A stretch of DNA of 64,000 bases from Natronobacterium haloterrestre (lineage in GTDB: Archaea > Halobacteriota > Halobacteria > Halobacteriales > Natrialbaceae). The notes under the pieces are model-generated. The model did no database searches. It had not been told where the DNA came from and saw only the letters and a list, made by a program, of their open reading frames with translations. Below, piece after piece: positions 41,738-49,515 of the stretch (position 1 is its first letter; each line of letters starts with the position of its first letter). The translations under genes were made by a program, and so were the position numbers. The DNA is taken from NCBI RefSeq assembly GCF_900112205.1, contig NZ_FOKW01000007.1, positions 62,001 to 126,000 of the forward strand, in the 5' to 3' direction.

Positions 41738-43480
41738 ATGGTTGAGGACCTCAACTGGGCGATCGGAGGCGAGGCCGGGGACGGTATCGACTCCACTGGC
41801 AAGATCTTCGCCCAGGCGCTTTCCCGCGCTGGACGGCACGTGTTCACCTCGAAAGACTTCGCGTCTCGAATCCGTGGCGGGTACACGGCCTACAAGATTC
41901 GGACGTCGGTCGATCAGGTTCAAAGCGTCGTTGACCGCCTCGACATTCTCGTCGCGCTCACCCAGCGCACGATCGACGAAAACGTCGACGAACTACACGA
42001 GGGCAGCGCCGTCATCTACGACGGCGAACGCTCCTGGGAGGCCGAGATTCCCGAGGAAGTCACCGGCGTCGACGTTCCGCTGAAATCCATCGCGGAGGAG
42101 GCCGGCGGCGCGATCATGCGCAACACCGTCGCGCTCGGTGCAGCCTGCGAGATCACCGGCTTCGACGTCGAGTACCTCGACGAAGCCCTCGAGAAGCGCT
42201 TCGGCGGCAAAGGCTCCAAGATCGTCGAGAACAACAAGGAAGCCGCCCGCAAGGGCCAGGAGTACGTCCGCGAGAACTACGACGTCGACCTCGGCTACGA
42301 CCTCGAGACGACGGACAACGACTACGTCCTCCTGAACGGCAACGAAGCGATCGGGATGGGCGCGCTCGCCGCCGGCTGTCGGTTCTACGCCGGCTACCCG
42401 ATCACGCCCGCGACGTCGATCATGGAGTACCTGACCGGGCGTATCGAGGACTACGGCGGCCACGTCGTCCAGGCCGAGGACGAACTCTCCGCGATCAACA
42501 TGGCGCTGGGTGCCGCCCGTGGCGGTGCCCGATCGATGACCGCGACATCGGGTGCCGGGATCGACCTCATGACCGAGACGTTCGGGCTCGTCGCCCAGAG
42601 CGAGACGCCGCTGGTCATCGCCGACGTCCAGCGCTCCGGTCCCTCGACCGGGATGCCGACGAAACAGGAACAGGGAGACCTCAACATGGCGCTGTACGGC
42701 GGTCACGGTGAGATCCCGCGGTTCGTCGTCGCGCCGACCTCGATCACCGAGTGCTTCTGGAAGACGGTCGAGGCGTTCAACCTCGCCGAGAAGTACCAGA
42801 CGCCGGTGTTCCTCGTCTCGGATCTCGCGATGTCGGTCACCGAACAGACGTTCCCGCCGGAGGCCTTCGATATGGACGAAGTCGAGATCGATCGGGGCAA
42901 ACTCGTCGACGACGACGAGGTCGACGAGTGGCTCGACGCCCAGGGCCGGTTCCGCGCCCACGCCGTCACCGAGGACGGCATCAGCCCGCGTTCCATCCCC
43001 GGCACCGAGGAGGGCGCTCACATGAGCACCGGCCTCGAGCACGACGAACTCGGCCGTCGGACCGAGGACCAGGACGAACGCGTCCAGCAGGTCGACAAGC
43101 GCTACCGGAAAGTCGAGACCGCCCAGGAACGGGAGGACTGGGACTACCGCGAGTTCGGCGACGAAGACGCCGACAACCTCGTCATCTCGTGGGGCTCCAA
43201 CGAGGGCGCGCTCGCCGAGGCGCTCGACTACCTCGAGGAGGACGTTCACGTCATCTCCGTGCCGTACATCTTCCCGCGGCCGGACCTGACCGAGGAGATA
43301 GAGGCCGCCGACGAGGTGATCGTCGTCGAGGCGAACGCGACCGGGCAGTTCGCCGACCTCCTCGAACACGACGCACTTACACGTGTGAAACGCATTAACA
43401 AGTACACCGGCGTCCGCTTCAAGGCGGACGAACTCGCCGAAGAGATTTCCGAACAACTCTCCGCGGAGGTGCCAGCATAA
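41738..43480 (+). CDS. korA: 2-oxoacid:ferredoxin oxidoreductase alpha subunit (fused gamma-alpha)
   Basis: A 580-residue subunit that, with the beta subunit encoded next, decarboxylates a 2-oxoacid to its acyl-CoA and reduces ferredoxin. The N-terminal 190 residues are the gamma domain (LNWAIGGEAGDGIDSTGKIFAQALSRAGRHVFTSKDFASRIRGGYTAYKIR). The alpha/pyrimidine-binding domain follows with NGNEAIGMGALAAGCRFYAGYPITPATSIMEYL, EDELSAINMALGAARGGARSMTATSGAGIDLM and GMPTKQEQGDL. Two-subunit KorAB and PorAB look alike; the lengths here (580 and 287) fit the haloarchaeal 2-oxoglutarate enzyme better than the longer pyruvate enzyme, so korA is an inference. The stop overlaps the korB start by one base (TAATG). 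Confidence 0.87.
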   Translation: MVEDLNWAIGGEAGDGIDSTGKIFAQALSRAGRHVFTSKDFASRIRGGYTAYKIRTSVDQVQSVVDRLDILVALTQRTIDENVDELHEGSAVIYDGERSWEAEIPEEVTGVDVPLKSIAEEAGGAIMRNTVALGAACEITGFDVEYLDEALEKRFGGKGSKIVENNKEAARKGQEYVRENYDVDLGYDLETTDNDYVLLNGNEAIGMGALAAGCRFYAGYPITPATSIMEYLTGRIEDYGGHVVQAEDELSAINMALGAARGGARSMTATSGAGIDLMTETFGLVAQSETPLVIADVQRSGPSTGMPTKQEQGDLNMALYGGHGEIPRFVVAPTSITECFWKTVEAFNLAEKYQTPVFLVSDLAMSVTEQTFPPEAFDMDEVEIDRGKLVDDDEVDEWLDAQGRFRAHAVTEDGISPRSIPGTEEGAHMSTGLEHDELGRRTEDQDERVQQVDKRYRKVETAQEREDWDYREFGDEDADNLVISWGSNEGALAEALDYLEEDVHVISVPYIFPRPDLTEEIEAADEVIVVEANATGQFADLLEHDALTRVKRINKYTGVRFKADELAEEISEQLSAEVPA

Positions 43481-44343
43481 TGAGCTCCGACGTCCGATTC
43501 ACAGACTTCAAATCCGACAAGCAGCCGACCTGGTGTCCCGGATGCGGCGACTTCGGGACGATGAACGGCATGATGAAAGCCCTCGCCGAAACCGGCAACG
43601 ATCCCGACAACACCTTCGTGGTGGCCGGGATCGGCTGTTCGGGCAAGATCGGGACCTACATGCACAGCTACGCGCTGCACGGGGTCCACGGTCGCGCCCT
43701 GCCGGTCGGGACCGGCGTCAAGATGGCCCGCCCCGACATCGAGGTCATGGTCGCCGGCGGCGACGGTGACGGCTACTCGATCGGTGCCGGTCACTTCGTC
43801 CACGCCGTCCGACGCAACGTCGACATGTCCTACGTCGTCATGGACAACCGCATCTACGGGCTGACGAAGGGCCAGGCCTCGCCGACCTCGCGGTCGGACT
43901 TCGAGACCTCGACGACCCCCGAAGGACCGAAACAGCCGCCGGTCAACCCGCTCGCGCTGGCGCTCGCTTCGGGTGCCTCCTTCATCGCCCAGTCGTTCGC
44001 CTCCGACGCCCTGCGCCACCAGGAGATCGTCCAGAAAGCGATCGAGCACGACGGCTTCGGCTTCGTCAACGTCTTCAGCCCCTGTGTCACGTTCAACGAC
44101 GTCGACACCTACGACTACTTCCGGGACAACCTCGTCGACCTCGAGGAAGAGGGCCACGACCCGACCGACTACGAGGCCGCCAAGGAAGTCATCCTCGACA
44201 GCGACAAGGAATATCAGGGCGTGATGTACCAGGACGAGAACTCCGTCCCGTACCACGAGAAACACGGCGTCACCGAGGACATGTCCGAGATTCCGGACGG
44301 CGCACCCGAAGACGCGATGGACCTCGTCCGCGAATTTTACTGA
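43480..44343 (+). CDS. korB: 2-oxoacid:ferredoxin oxidoreductase beta subunit
   Basis: A 287-residue thiamine-diphosphate subunit. The iron-sulfur ligands are visible as CPGCGDFG near residue 19, GIGCSGKIGTY near residue 52 and FSPCVTF near residue 205. The ThDP-binding motif is GGDGDGYSIGAGH near residue 94, followed by DMSYVVMDNRIYGLTKGQASPTS. It supplies the active site of the KorAB complex, linking 2-oxoglutarate (or pyruvate) oxidation to ferredoxin in the cytoplasm. The ATG overlaps the korA stop by one base, so the two are translated together. Confidence 0.9.
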   Translation: MSSDVRFTDFKSDKQPTWCPGCGDFGTMNGMMKALAETGNDPDNTFVVAGIGCSGKIGTYMHSYALHGVHGRALPVGTGVKMARPDIEVMVAGGDGDGYSIGAGHFVHAVRRNVDMSYVVMDNRIYGLTKGQASPTSRSDFETSTTPEGPKQPPVNPLALALASGASFIAQSFASDALRHQEIVQKAIEHDGFGFVNVFSPCVTFNDVDTYDYFRDNLVDLEEEGHDPTDYEAAKEVILDSDKEYQGVMYQDENSVPYHEKHGVTEDMSEIPDGAPEDAMDLVREFY

Positions 44344-44819
44344 GGTCTTCAGCACTCTCGAGTCGATTTCGTCTCGTCTCGTCTCGCCTCGCCTCATCTC
44401 GTCTTCTCGTTCGACCAGCACACGTCCTGACGACCCGAGAGCCGATTACCCTGTAATTCGATACTCGGTCTCTTATCCCTCTTCTAGTTGGATGATGTAG
44501 TATTTGTCGAACGTAGTCCGATACAGTTTGCAATGCGAATATAAAACAGCAATTTATTTGGATGGGTTACAGACAAATGTATTTTGACTTTATAACGGAA
44601 CGGATATCATGTTCTTGGGGTCGCTTGAACCCATATAGGAGTACACGATCGGTCATCAGGTGTGTAACCAGCCGAATCGTTTTACGATTCCCGCCGGCAC
44701 GGTCGGCCCGCGTCAGCCGTCACTCGAGGGCGGCACTTCGTGTCGTTCTCGAGTGTGCTCTGGAGCGGGAATCCGGGAACCGCACGTACTTGTCGCCGGA
44801 CCACGAACGTCACGGTCGA
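44344..44819. other. Gene-free region with a pentanucleotide repeat and an AT-rich patch
   Basis: This 476-base gap after korB contains no supported gene. Bases 44371-44405 are seven units of a degenerate GTCTC pentamer (three GTCTC, two GCCTC, ATCTC, GTCTT). From about 44440 to 44640 the sequence becomes markedly AT-rich for this genome, with runs such as GAATATAAAACAGCAATTTATTT, then returns to GC-rich. The patch may be a remnant of integrated foreign DNA or a promoter-dense region; I see no inverted termini or transposase remnant. Confidence 0.5.
44371..44405. repeat. Degenerate GTCTC pentanucleotide tandem repeat
   Basis: Seven 5-base units in a row after the korB stop codon: three exact GTCTC, two GCCTC, one ATCTC and one GTCTT. 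This looks like a slippage-prone microsatellite in the 3' untranslated region. Confidence 0.75.
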
Positions 44820-45251
44820 ATGGCCGTCTCGGAGTATCTCCTGGTGCGGACGCTTCACGTTCTCACCGCGTCCCTGTTGACCGGTGGCACAGCCCTCCTG
44901 TGGCTCGCATTTCGCGTCGACGACGTCGCAGTAGCGCTCCTGACGTGGTTCGAAGGATTCTTCTGGGCTGGGGCGGGGCTGATCGTGTTCACCGGATTGG
45001 GGAATCTCGTCGCGTTCGGCGTTCCGGGCCCGGGAACCACTCGAGGGGCGGCCCTGTCGATCAAACTCGGCGTGATATTCGCTCTCGTCGTCGGCTCGCT
45101 CGTCCGGACGTTCGCCGTCGCTCGCTACGGTCGTGCGGACGTCCAGGCCGTCAACGAGGACGACGACTGGCTCCGGCAGCTATACGCCGCCACCGGCTGG
45201 GGCCTCGCTGCGATCATCGTCCTCGCGGGGGTGCTCGCGCGTGGTCTCTAG
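44820..45251 (+). CDS. CopD-like four-helix membrane protein
   Basis: A 143-residue membrane protein with four predicted helices. The first, RTLHVLTASLLTGGTALLWLAF, has a His followed by a Gly-Gly pair as in CopD/heme-copper-type membrane proteins, and GVIFALVVGSLVRTFAVARYG forms a later helix. Assignment to CopD is tentative; a role in copper handling or heme/quinone binding is only suggested. The ATG at 44820 begins just before the first helix, and the upstream open frame runs through the AT-rich intergenic region without conservation. It overlaps the next gene by 11 bases, so the two membrane proteins are probably made together. Confidence 0.6.
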   Translation: MAVSEYLLVRTLHVLTASLLTGGTALLWLAFRVDDVAVALLTWFEGFFWAGAGLIVFTGLGNLVAFGVPGPGTTRGAALSIKLGVIFALVVGSLVRTFAVARYGRADVQAVNEDDDWLRQLYAATGWGLAAIIVLAGVLARGL

Positions 45252-45732
45252 GTGGCGCGCACTCGAGGTCGTCGCGACCGCCACGGCGGCGCTCGCGATG
45301 GTCGTCGTCTCTGCTGTCCTCGCCGGTCACGTCAATGGCGGACTGACGGACGTCTTGCTCGAGATCGACACTCCGACGGCGGGCATCCTGTTCGGCTACC
45401 TGTGGCTGTTGACGCTGGTGGCGGCCGCTGATCTCGAGATTACGCGGCACGAGCCGGCCGATGGCTCGTCTCGCGGCCCGTTGCGGGCCGTCGGCTGGAC
45501 CGCTGGTACAGGGGCCGGCATCGCACTGGTGTATTTGACCGTCGTGTTCATCGTCGGGTTCGTCGCGCCGGGGCCGGGATCGATCGATCCGGGTTCGGTC
45601 GCTGTCGGACGGGTCGTCGGAGGAGGGACTGCAGCCGGGGCTGGGATCGGGGGCGTCGCGGGCGCGATTCTGCACGGTTGTGACCGCGCAGCGGCGGCCG
45701 TGACGACCGTCGAGTCGCAGCGGAACGAGTGA
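45241..45732 (+). CDS. Membrane protein, partner of the CopD-like protein
   Basis: A 163-residue protein with four predicted membrane helices (about residues 7-27, 38-58, 77-102 and 112-142), the last being Gly/Ala-rich. One helix carries a His (VLAGHVNGG). I recognise no family. The GTG at 45241 lies inside the end of the upstream gene (11-base overlap), and an earlier start would extend far into that gene in a different frame. Tight overlap and similar topology suggest a two-component membrane complex located at the edge of the cytochrome c maturation region. Confidence 0.55.
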   Translation: MVSRWRALEVVATATAALAMVVVSAVLAGHVNGGLTDVLLEIDTPTAGILFGYLWLLTLVAAADLEITRHEPADGSSRGPLRAVGWTAGTGAGIALVYLTVVFIVGFVAPGPGSIDPGSVAVGRVVGGGTAAGAGIGGVAGAILHGCDRAAAAVTTVESQRNE

Positions 45733-45813
45733 CAGGGATGTGCGTCGGACGGGATTACCGCGGCGGTAGAAGAACCACGAACGTTTTTTCCGTGACGCCC
45801 GAACTGCGAGCCG

Positions 45814-46437
45814 ATGACCTCGGATAGCGACTTCGACGGAGCGTCGACTGGCGGCTCCGGTGCGACCCCGAACCGCCGTCGCTTTCTCGCGTTGAGCAGC
45901 CTCGGCGCTTCGGGACTTGCAGGCTGTATGGACCTCGGCGGCGAGACCGACGACGGCGCGGGTCCCGACTCGCTGGATGGCGATCCGCAAGCGGCCACCT
46001 CGAGCGGCGAAACCCGAACCGTGACGATAATCGTGCAACCGGATCCCGACGGGCTCTGGGAAGCTCAGCGAGAGATCTCGAGCGCTCTCGAGGACGGCGA
46101 ACTGGATCGAGAGGAGGCGGAACGAGAACTCGCACAGCGGGAACAGGAGCTGATCGAAGCGGCGATCGAGGACGCGAGTAGCCGCATCGACGAAGTCGGT
46201 GCGACGGTACTCGATACGGTCGAGCGCGAGGGCACGCTGCTCGTCGAGGGTGAACCGCTCGCGATGGTCGATTTGCTGGAGACGCCGTCGATCTCTGCGA
46301 TCCTGTCGGAAAGCCGGTTCGAACGGGCACAGCGTCGGGAAGAGGCTGGTGAACGTCCGACCGACGGGATCGAGCCGGACGACCCAGCGACGAACGAGTC
46401 GGTGTCCGAATCCGAATCCCAGAGTAGCGACGACTAG
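45814..46437 (+). CDS. Tat-exported lipoprotein of unknown function
   Basis: A 207-residue secreted protein. A twin-arginine signal (NRRRFLALSSLGASGLAGC) with a lipobox Cys near residue 38 predicts folded export and lipid anchoring. The mature region is short: an acidic linker, then about 100 residues of helix-rich sequence (VQPDPDGLWEAQREISSALEDGELDREEAERELAQREQELIEAAIEDASSRIDEV), likely a coiled coil, and a strand-rich patch (ATVLDTVEREGTLLVEGEPLAMVDLL). No enzymatic motif is seen. The ATG has a GTTTTTTCC stretch about 25 bases upstream. Confidence 0.65.
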   Translation: MTSDSDFDGASTGGSGATPNRRRFLALSSLGASGLAGCMDLGGETDDGAGPDSLDGDPQAATSSGETRTVTIIVQPDPDGLWEAQREISSALEDGELDREEAERELAQREQELIEAAIEDASSRIDEVGATVLDTVEREGTLLVEGEPLAMVDLLETPSISAILSESRFERAQRREEAGERPTDGIEPDDPATNESVSESESQSSDD

Positions 46438-46539
46438 AACGGTGAGGAAGGCGACGACGGAGGCCGAGAAGAAACACGGAGACGAAGACGAAGGATAGCG
46501 TCGTACTGCCGCAACCGAGTATCCCCCGTCTCTCTCGAG

Positions 46540-47319
46540 TCAGTCCGCGCTTTCTTCGTCGTCGGTCTCACCGGCGGTGGCTTCAGCCGGTATCTCATCG
46601 GGAACCGTAACGTCGACCTCGTCGTGGTCGGTAAACGTCGTCTCGACGGTGACGATCGCGGGCTCGCCGCCCTGGCTCACCTGCATTCGCATGTCGGTTC
46701 CGTAGAGGGTGTCCGTCTCCGTATCGATCAGGACGTAGTAGGCGAACTCCTCGAGACTGGTTGTAACGTGGCCCGAACCGTCGATCCCCGCGAGTTCCGT
46801 CTCGCGTTCCTCGGAGACGTTGAGTTCGTACATCGTCGTCTCGACGCCGTCGACGGTCTCGGTCCGGATCGGTTCGAACGTCGCGTTCTCGAAACTCCCG
46901 GTCGCCGACTCGAGCCGATGGGTCTCCGTCCAGTTACCGTTCTCCGTTCGCACCCACTCGCCGTCGTCGTTCGTGTACCGGGTGTCTTCGAGGACGTATT
47001 GTTCGGTTTCGGTCGTCCGTGGATCGGTCCCGACGTGTGTTTCGGTCGTCATCGTCAGGTGGGCCCGTCGGCTAGTCACGTCGATGGCCCCGTCGATAGT
47101 CGTCGTCTCGTTGACCATCGCCGCCCGGAGCGTCCGCTCTACTTCGACGTGATAGCTCTCGGTAGCCTCGACGTTGGTCTCGAGCGCGCCGGCGTCGACG
47201 TCGACATCGCTCTCCTGAGGGTCGTCCTCGAGAAAGCCGATGCTCCCCGTACAGCCGGCGACGAGGAGGAGACTACAGACGACGAGCACCGCTCCGATGG
47301 GACGAATCGCTGACGCCAC
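46540..47319 (-). CDS. Haloarchaeal lipoprotein with LolA/LppX-like domain
   Basis: A 259-residue predicted lipoprotein. The N-terminus (ASAIRPIGAVLVVCSLLLVAGC) is a signal peptide with a lipobox Cys at about residue 23; it lacks a twin-arginine pair, so Sec export is expected. The mature part is an all-beta domain with alternating short strands (TTTIDGAIDVTSRRAHLTMTTETHVG, EQYVLEDTRYTNDDGEWVRTENG, DTETDTLYGTDMRMQVSQGGEPAIVTVETTFTDHDEVDVTVP). The pattern resembles LolA/LppX-like lipoproteins and the outer domain of the protein at 8684-9967. The start is a GTG, supported by a TTTAGG element about 28 bases upstream. Function is unknown. Confidence 0.7.
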   Translation of the reverse strand: MASAIRPIGAVLVVCSLLLVAGCTGSIGFLEDDPQESDVDVDAGALETNVEATESYHVEVERTLRAAMVNETTTIDGAIDVTSRRAHLTMTTETHVGTDPRTTETEQYVLEDTRYTNDDGEWVRTENGNWTETHRLESATGSFENATFEPIRTETVDGVETTMYELNVSEERETELAGIDGSGHVTTSLEEFAYYVLIDTETDTLYGTDMRMQVSQGGEPAIVTVETTFTDHDEVDVTVPDEIPAEATAGETDDEESAD

Positions 47320-47543
47320 AGTGGCCCACGATTCGGGTGACCGATTCCTAAACCTTTCTTTCCCCGGGCTCTGGCGAGTCGCCCCTGCAGTCCGGACGGT
47401 CCGACAGCCCTTCCGCTTGTGGCCTCGACTCGTTCACCGACGACCCACACTCTCATTTAAAAACCCGCCATATGTCCGAAACCGTCGAAATGAGCTTCAA
47501 AACTCAACGAGACGGGGTTCTACGCCGGTGGGAACCCCCCGAA

Positions 47544-47551
47544 TATTTATA
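47544..47551 (+). promoter_or_regulatory. TATA box of the cytochrome c peroxidase gene
   Basis: TATTTATA lies about 30 bases before the ATG at 47578. It supports a leaderless transcript and rejects an ATG eight codons earlier, which would sit only a few bases after the box. Confidence 0.7.
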
Positions 47552-47577
47552 CGATGCCCGGCGAAACTCGAACCCGC

Positions 47578-48951
47578 ATGGGGTATAGTCGACAGCTGCT
47601 ACTGCTCGTAGCCATCAGTCTCCTGACCGTCGCTGGTGCGGGAGCTGTGGCTGGGGCGGACGCTACTGAGGCGCATAGCGCTGAACCGGTGGTCGAGGGC
47701 GATGTCGCCCCACAGGTTCAGGAAGACGACGACGAAGAAGACGATGAAACGGAGGAGTTGCCGGTAGAGCCTCCGACGGAAGAATCACACCCGGGCTACG
47801 AATACATCCAGCAGGAGGGTGACACCGAAGCGAAGATCGAGCTCGGCGAACAGTTGTACTTCGATCCGCGGATCTCCGAAACGGGGACGATCTCGTGTAA
47901 CACCTGCCACAATGTGATGGAAGGCGGGGACGACAGTCGGCCGACGGCGATGGGAGTTCACGGACAGACCGGTCCGGTGAACTCGCCGACGGTCTGGAAC
48001 TCCGGGTTCCACCACACCCAGTTCTGGGACGGTCGCGCCGACACCCTGGCCGACCAGGCCGAAGGTCCGATCGTCGCCGACGTCGAGATGGGCATGCCCG
48101 ACCACGAGGCCGCACTCGACCGCGTTCGTGCCGTCGACGGGTACGTCGAACAGTACGAGGAAGTGTACGGTGACGAAGTCGAGAGCGACGATCCCGAGGA
48201 TCTCGTCACGCTCGAGCACACCGTCGACGCGATCGCGGCCTACGAGCGAACGCTCGTGACGCCGAACAGTTCCTACGACCAGTACGTCGAGGGTGACGCG
48301 GACGCGCTGACCGAACAACAACTCGACGGCATGGAGTCGTTCCAGGAACTCGGCTGTCAGAGCTGTCACTCCGGGCCAATGTTCAGCGGTCAGTGGGACG
48401 ACCCCGAGTCCGGTGAGGGCGTCTACCAGCGCCACCCGACCTTCGAGGACAACCCGCAATGTGAGGAGTACGTCGAGGAGTACGACCTGATGGAGAATCC
48501 GGGTCGTGCGGGCGTCACTGACGACGAGGCCGACGAGTACATGTACAAGGTGCCGACGTTGCGAAACGTCGAACACACCGCACCGTACATGCACACGGGC
48601 GAAGTACCGACCCTCGAAGAGGCCGTCCGCGTGATGGCAACCTGCCAGCTCGACGAGGAGCCGTCCGACGAGGAGGTCGAAGACATTACCGCCTTCCTCA
48701 CGAGCCTGACGGGCGAGTACCCCGAACAGGAGATGACGCGGCTTCCGGCACCGAGCGGCGAATCGATGATCCCGGCGGACGCTGACGCCGAGTTCGAGGA
48801 TATCGAGGAAGAACCTGAAGAGGACACAGACCAGGTCGAGGCCGATGGTGGCGACGGGATTCCCGGAATGACCATCGCCACGGCGGTCATCGCACTGGCG
48901 ATCGCGACTGCTACAGCACTGGTCGGCTACACCCGACGCCTCGACGAATAG
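47578..48951 (+). CDS. Di-heme cytochrome c peroxidase (MauG/CcpA family), membrane-anchored
   Basis: A 457-residue exported c-type cytochrome. A Sec signal peptide (residues 1-28) precedes an acidic linker. Two heme-attachment motifs are present: C107-N-T-C-H111 and C260-Q-S-C-H264. Conserved family segments include GEQLYFDPRISETGTISCNTCHN, NSPTVWNSGFHHTQFWDGRADTLADQAEGP and KVPTLRNVEHTAPYMHTGEVPTLEEAVRVM. It should reduce hydrogen peroxide outside the membrane or oxidise a protein partner. The C-terminus has an acidic linker, IPGM, one hydrophobic helix and TRR, like a variant archaeosortase sorting signal. It needs the Ccm system encoded downstream for heme attachment. Start fixed by a TATTTATA box. 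Confidence 0.9.
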   Translation: MGYSRQLLLLVAISLLTVAGAGAVAGADATEAHSAEPVVEGDVAPQVQEDDDEEDDETEELPVEPPTEESHPGYEYIQQEGDTEAKIELGEQLYFDPRISETGTISCNTCHNVMEGGDDSRPTAMGVHGQTGPVNSPTVWNSGFHHTQFWDGRADTLADQAEGPIVADVEMGMPDHEAALDRVRAVDGYVEQYEEVYGDEVESDDPEDLVTLEHTVDAIAAYERTLVTPNSSYDQYVEGDADALTEQQLDGMESFQELGCQSCHSGPMFSGQWDDPESGEGVYQRHPTFEDNPQCEEYVEEYDLMENPGRAGVTDDEADEYMYKVPTLRNVEHTAPYMHTGEVPTLEEAVRVMATCQLDEEPSDEEVEDITAFLTSLTGEYPEQEMTRLPAPSGESMIPADADAEFEDIEEEPEEDTDQVEADGGDGIPGMTIATAVIALAIATATALVGYTRRLDE

Positions 48952-49026
48952 GCGACCGTCCTCCCTTTTTTGGGAACGAACGATAACTCTTTCAGCAGCC
49001 GATCCAAACCACGAGACGTCCGACGA

Positions 49027-49488
49027 ATGACTCCCCGGAAGCTCCTCACGATAGTCGTTCTCATCGCCGTGCTGGGGTTTGGCTACTACTCGATGAACGC
49101 AGCCCCGGTCCTCAGCGATCACGACTACACCTACCAGGGCGGGATCGAGTGGCACGAGGATCCCGACGAGGCGATCGCCGTCGCCGAGGAGCAGGACAAA
49201 CCCGTCCTCGTCTACTACTGGACGACCTGGTGTACGTACTGCCAGGAGTACTCCGACAACCATTACCAGAACGAGGAGATACGCGGCGAACTCGACGAGT
49301 ACGTGCTCCTCGCGATCAACCTCGACGAGCCCGGGCCCGGTGCATCCCTCGCTTCCGAACACGAGGCGGCCTACCCGCCACAGCACGTCATCATGACCGC
49401 CGACGGCGAAGAAGTGTCCCGACTCGGCGGCTACGTCGAGGAGGACCGATTTCTGGAGGAGCTCCGGAGCGGGGCCGATTCGGCATAG
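49027..49488 (+). CDS. Membrane-anchored thioredoxin-like protein, probable CcmG-type role
   Basis: A 153-residue protein with an N-terminal signal anchor (residues 4-24, KLLTIVVLIAVLGFGYYSM) and an external thioredoxin fold. The active site is WTTWC69-TYC72, and the cis-Pro region is seen in AAYPPQHVIMTADG. Its position between the di-heme peroxidase and ccmF points to reduction of apocytochrome CXXCH thiols before heme ligation, the job of CcmG in system I; electrons would come from the CcdA-like protein encoded 4 kb downstream. The sequence resembles thioredoxin_7/DsbD-gamma-like domains more than classical CcmG, so the role is inferred from context. It ends 27 bases before ccmF. Confidence 0.75.
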   Translation: MTPRKLLTIVVLIAVLGFGYYSMNAAPVLSDHDYTYQGGIEWHEDPDEAIAVAEEQDKPVLVYYWTTWCTYCQEYSDNHYQNEEIRGELDEYVLLAINLDEPGPGASLASEHEAAYPPQHVIMTADGEEVSRLGGYVEEDRFLEELRSGADSA

Positions 49489-49515
49489 TTAACGCCAAAG
49501 TGATAGCCAGAGTCA

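Noticed and set aside
44562-44819. N-terminal extension of the CopD-like protein
   Set aside because: The upstream frame runs through AT-rich intergenic DNA and adds residues before the first membrane helix with no conservation.
47785-49386. 533-codon open frame antisense to the peroxidase and thioredoxin-like genes
   Set aside because: It crosses two genes with clear heme and CxxC motifs on the opposite strand.
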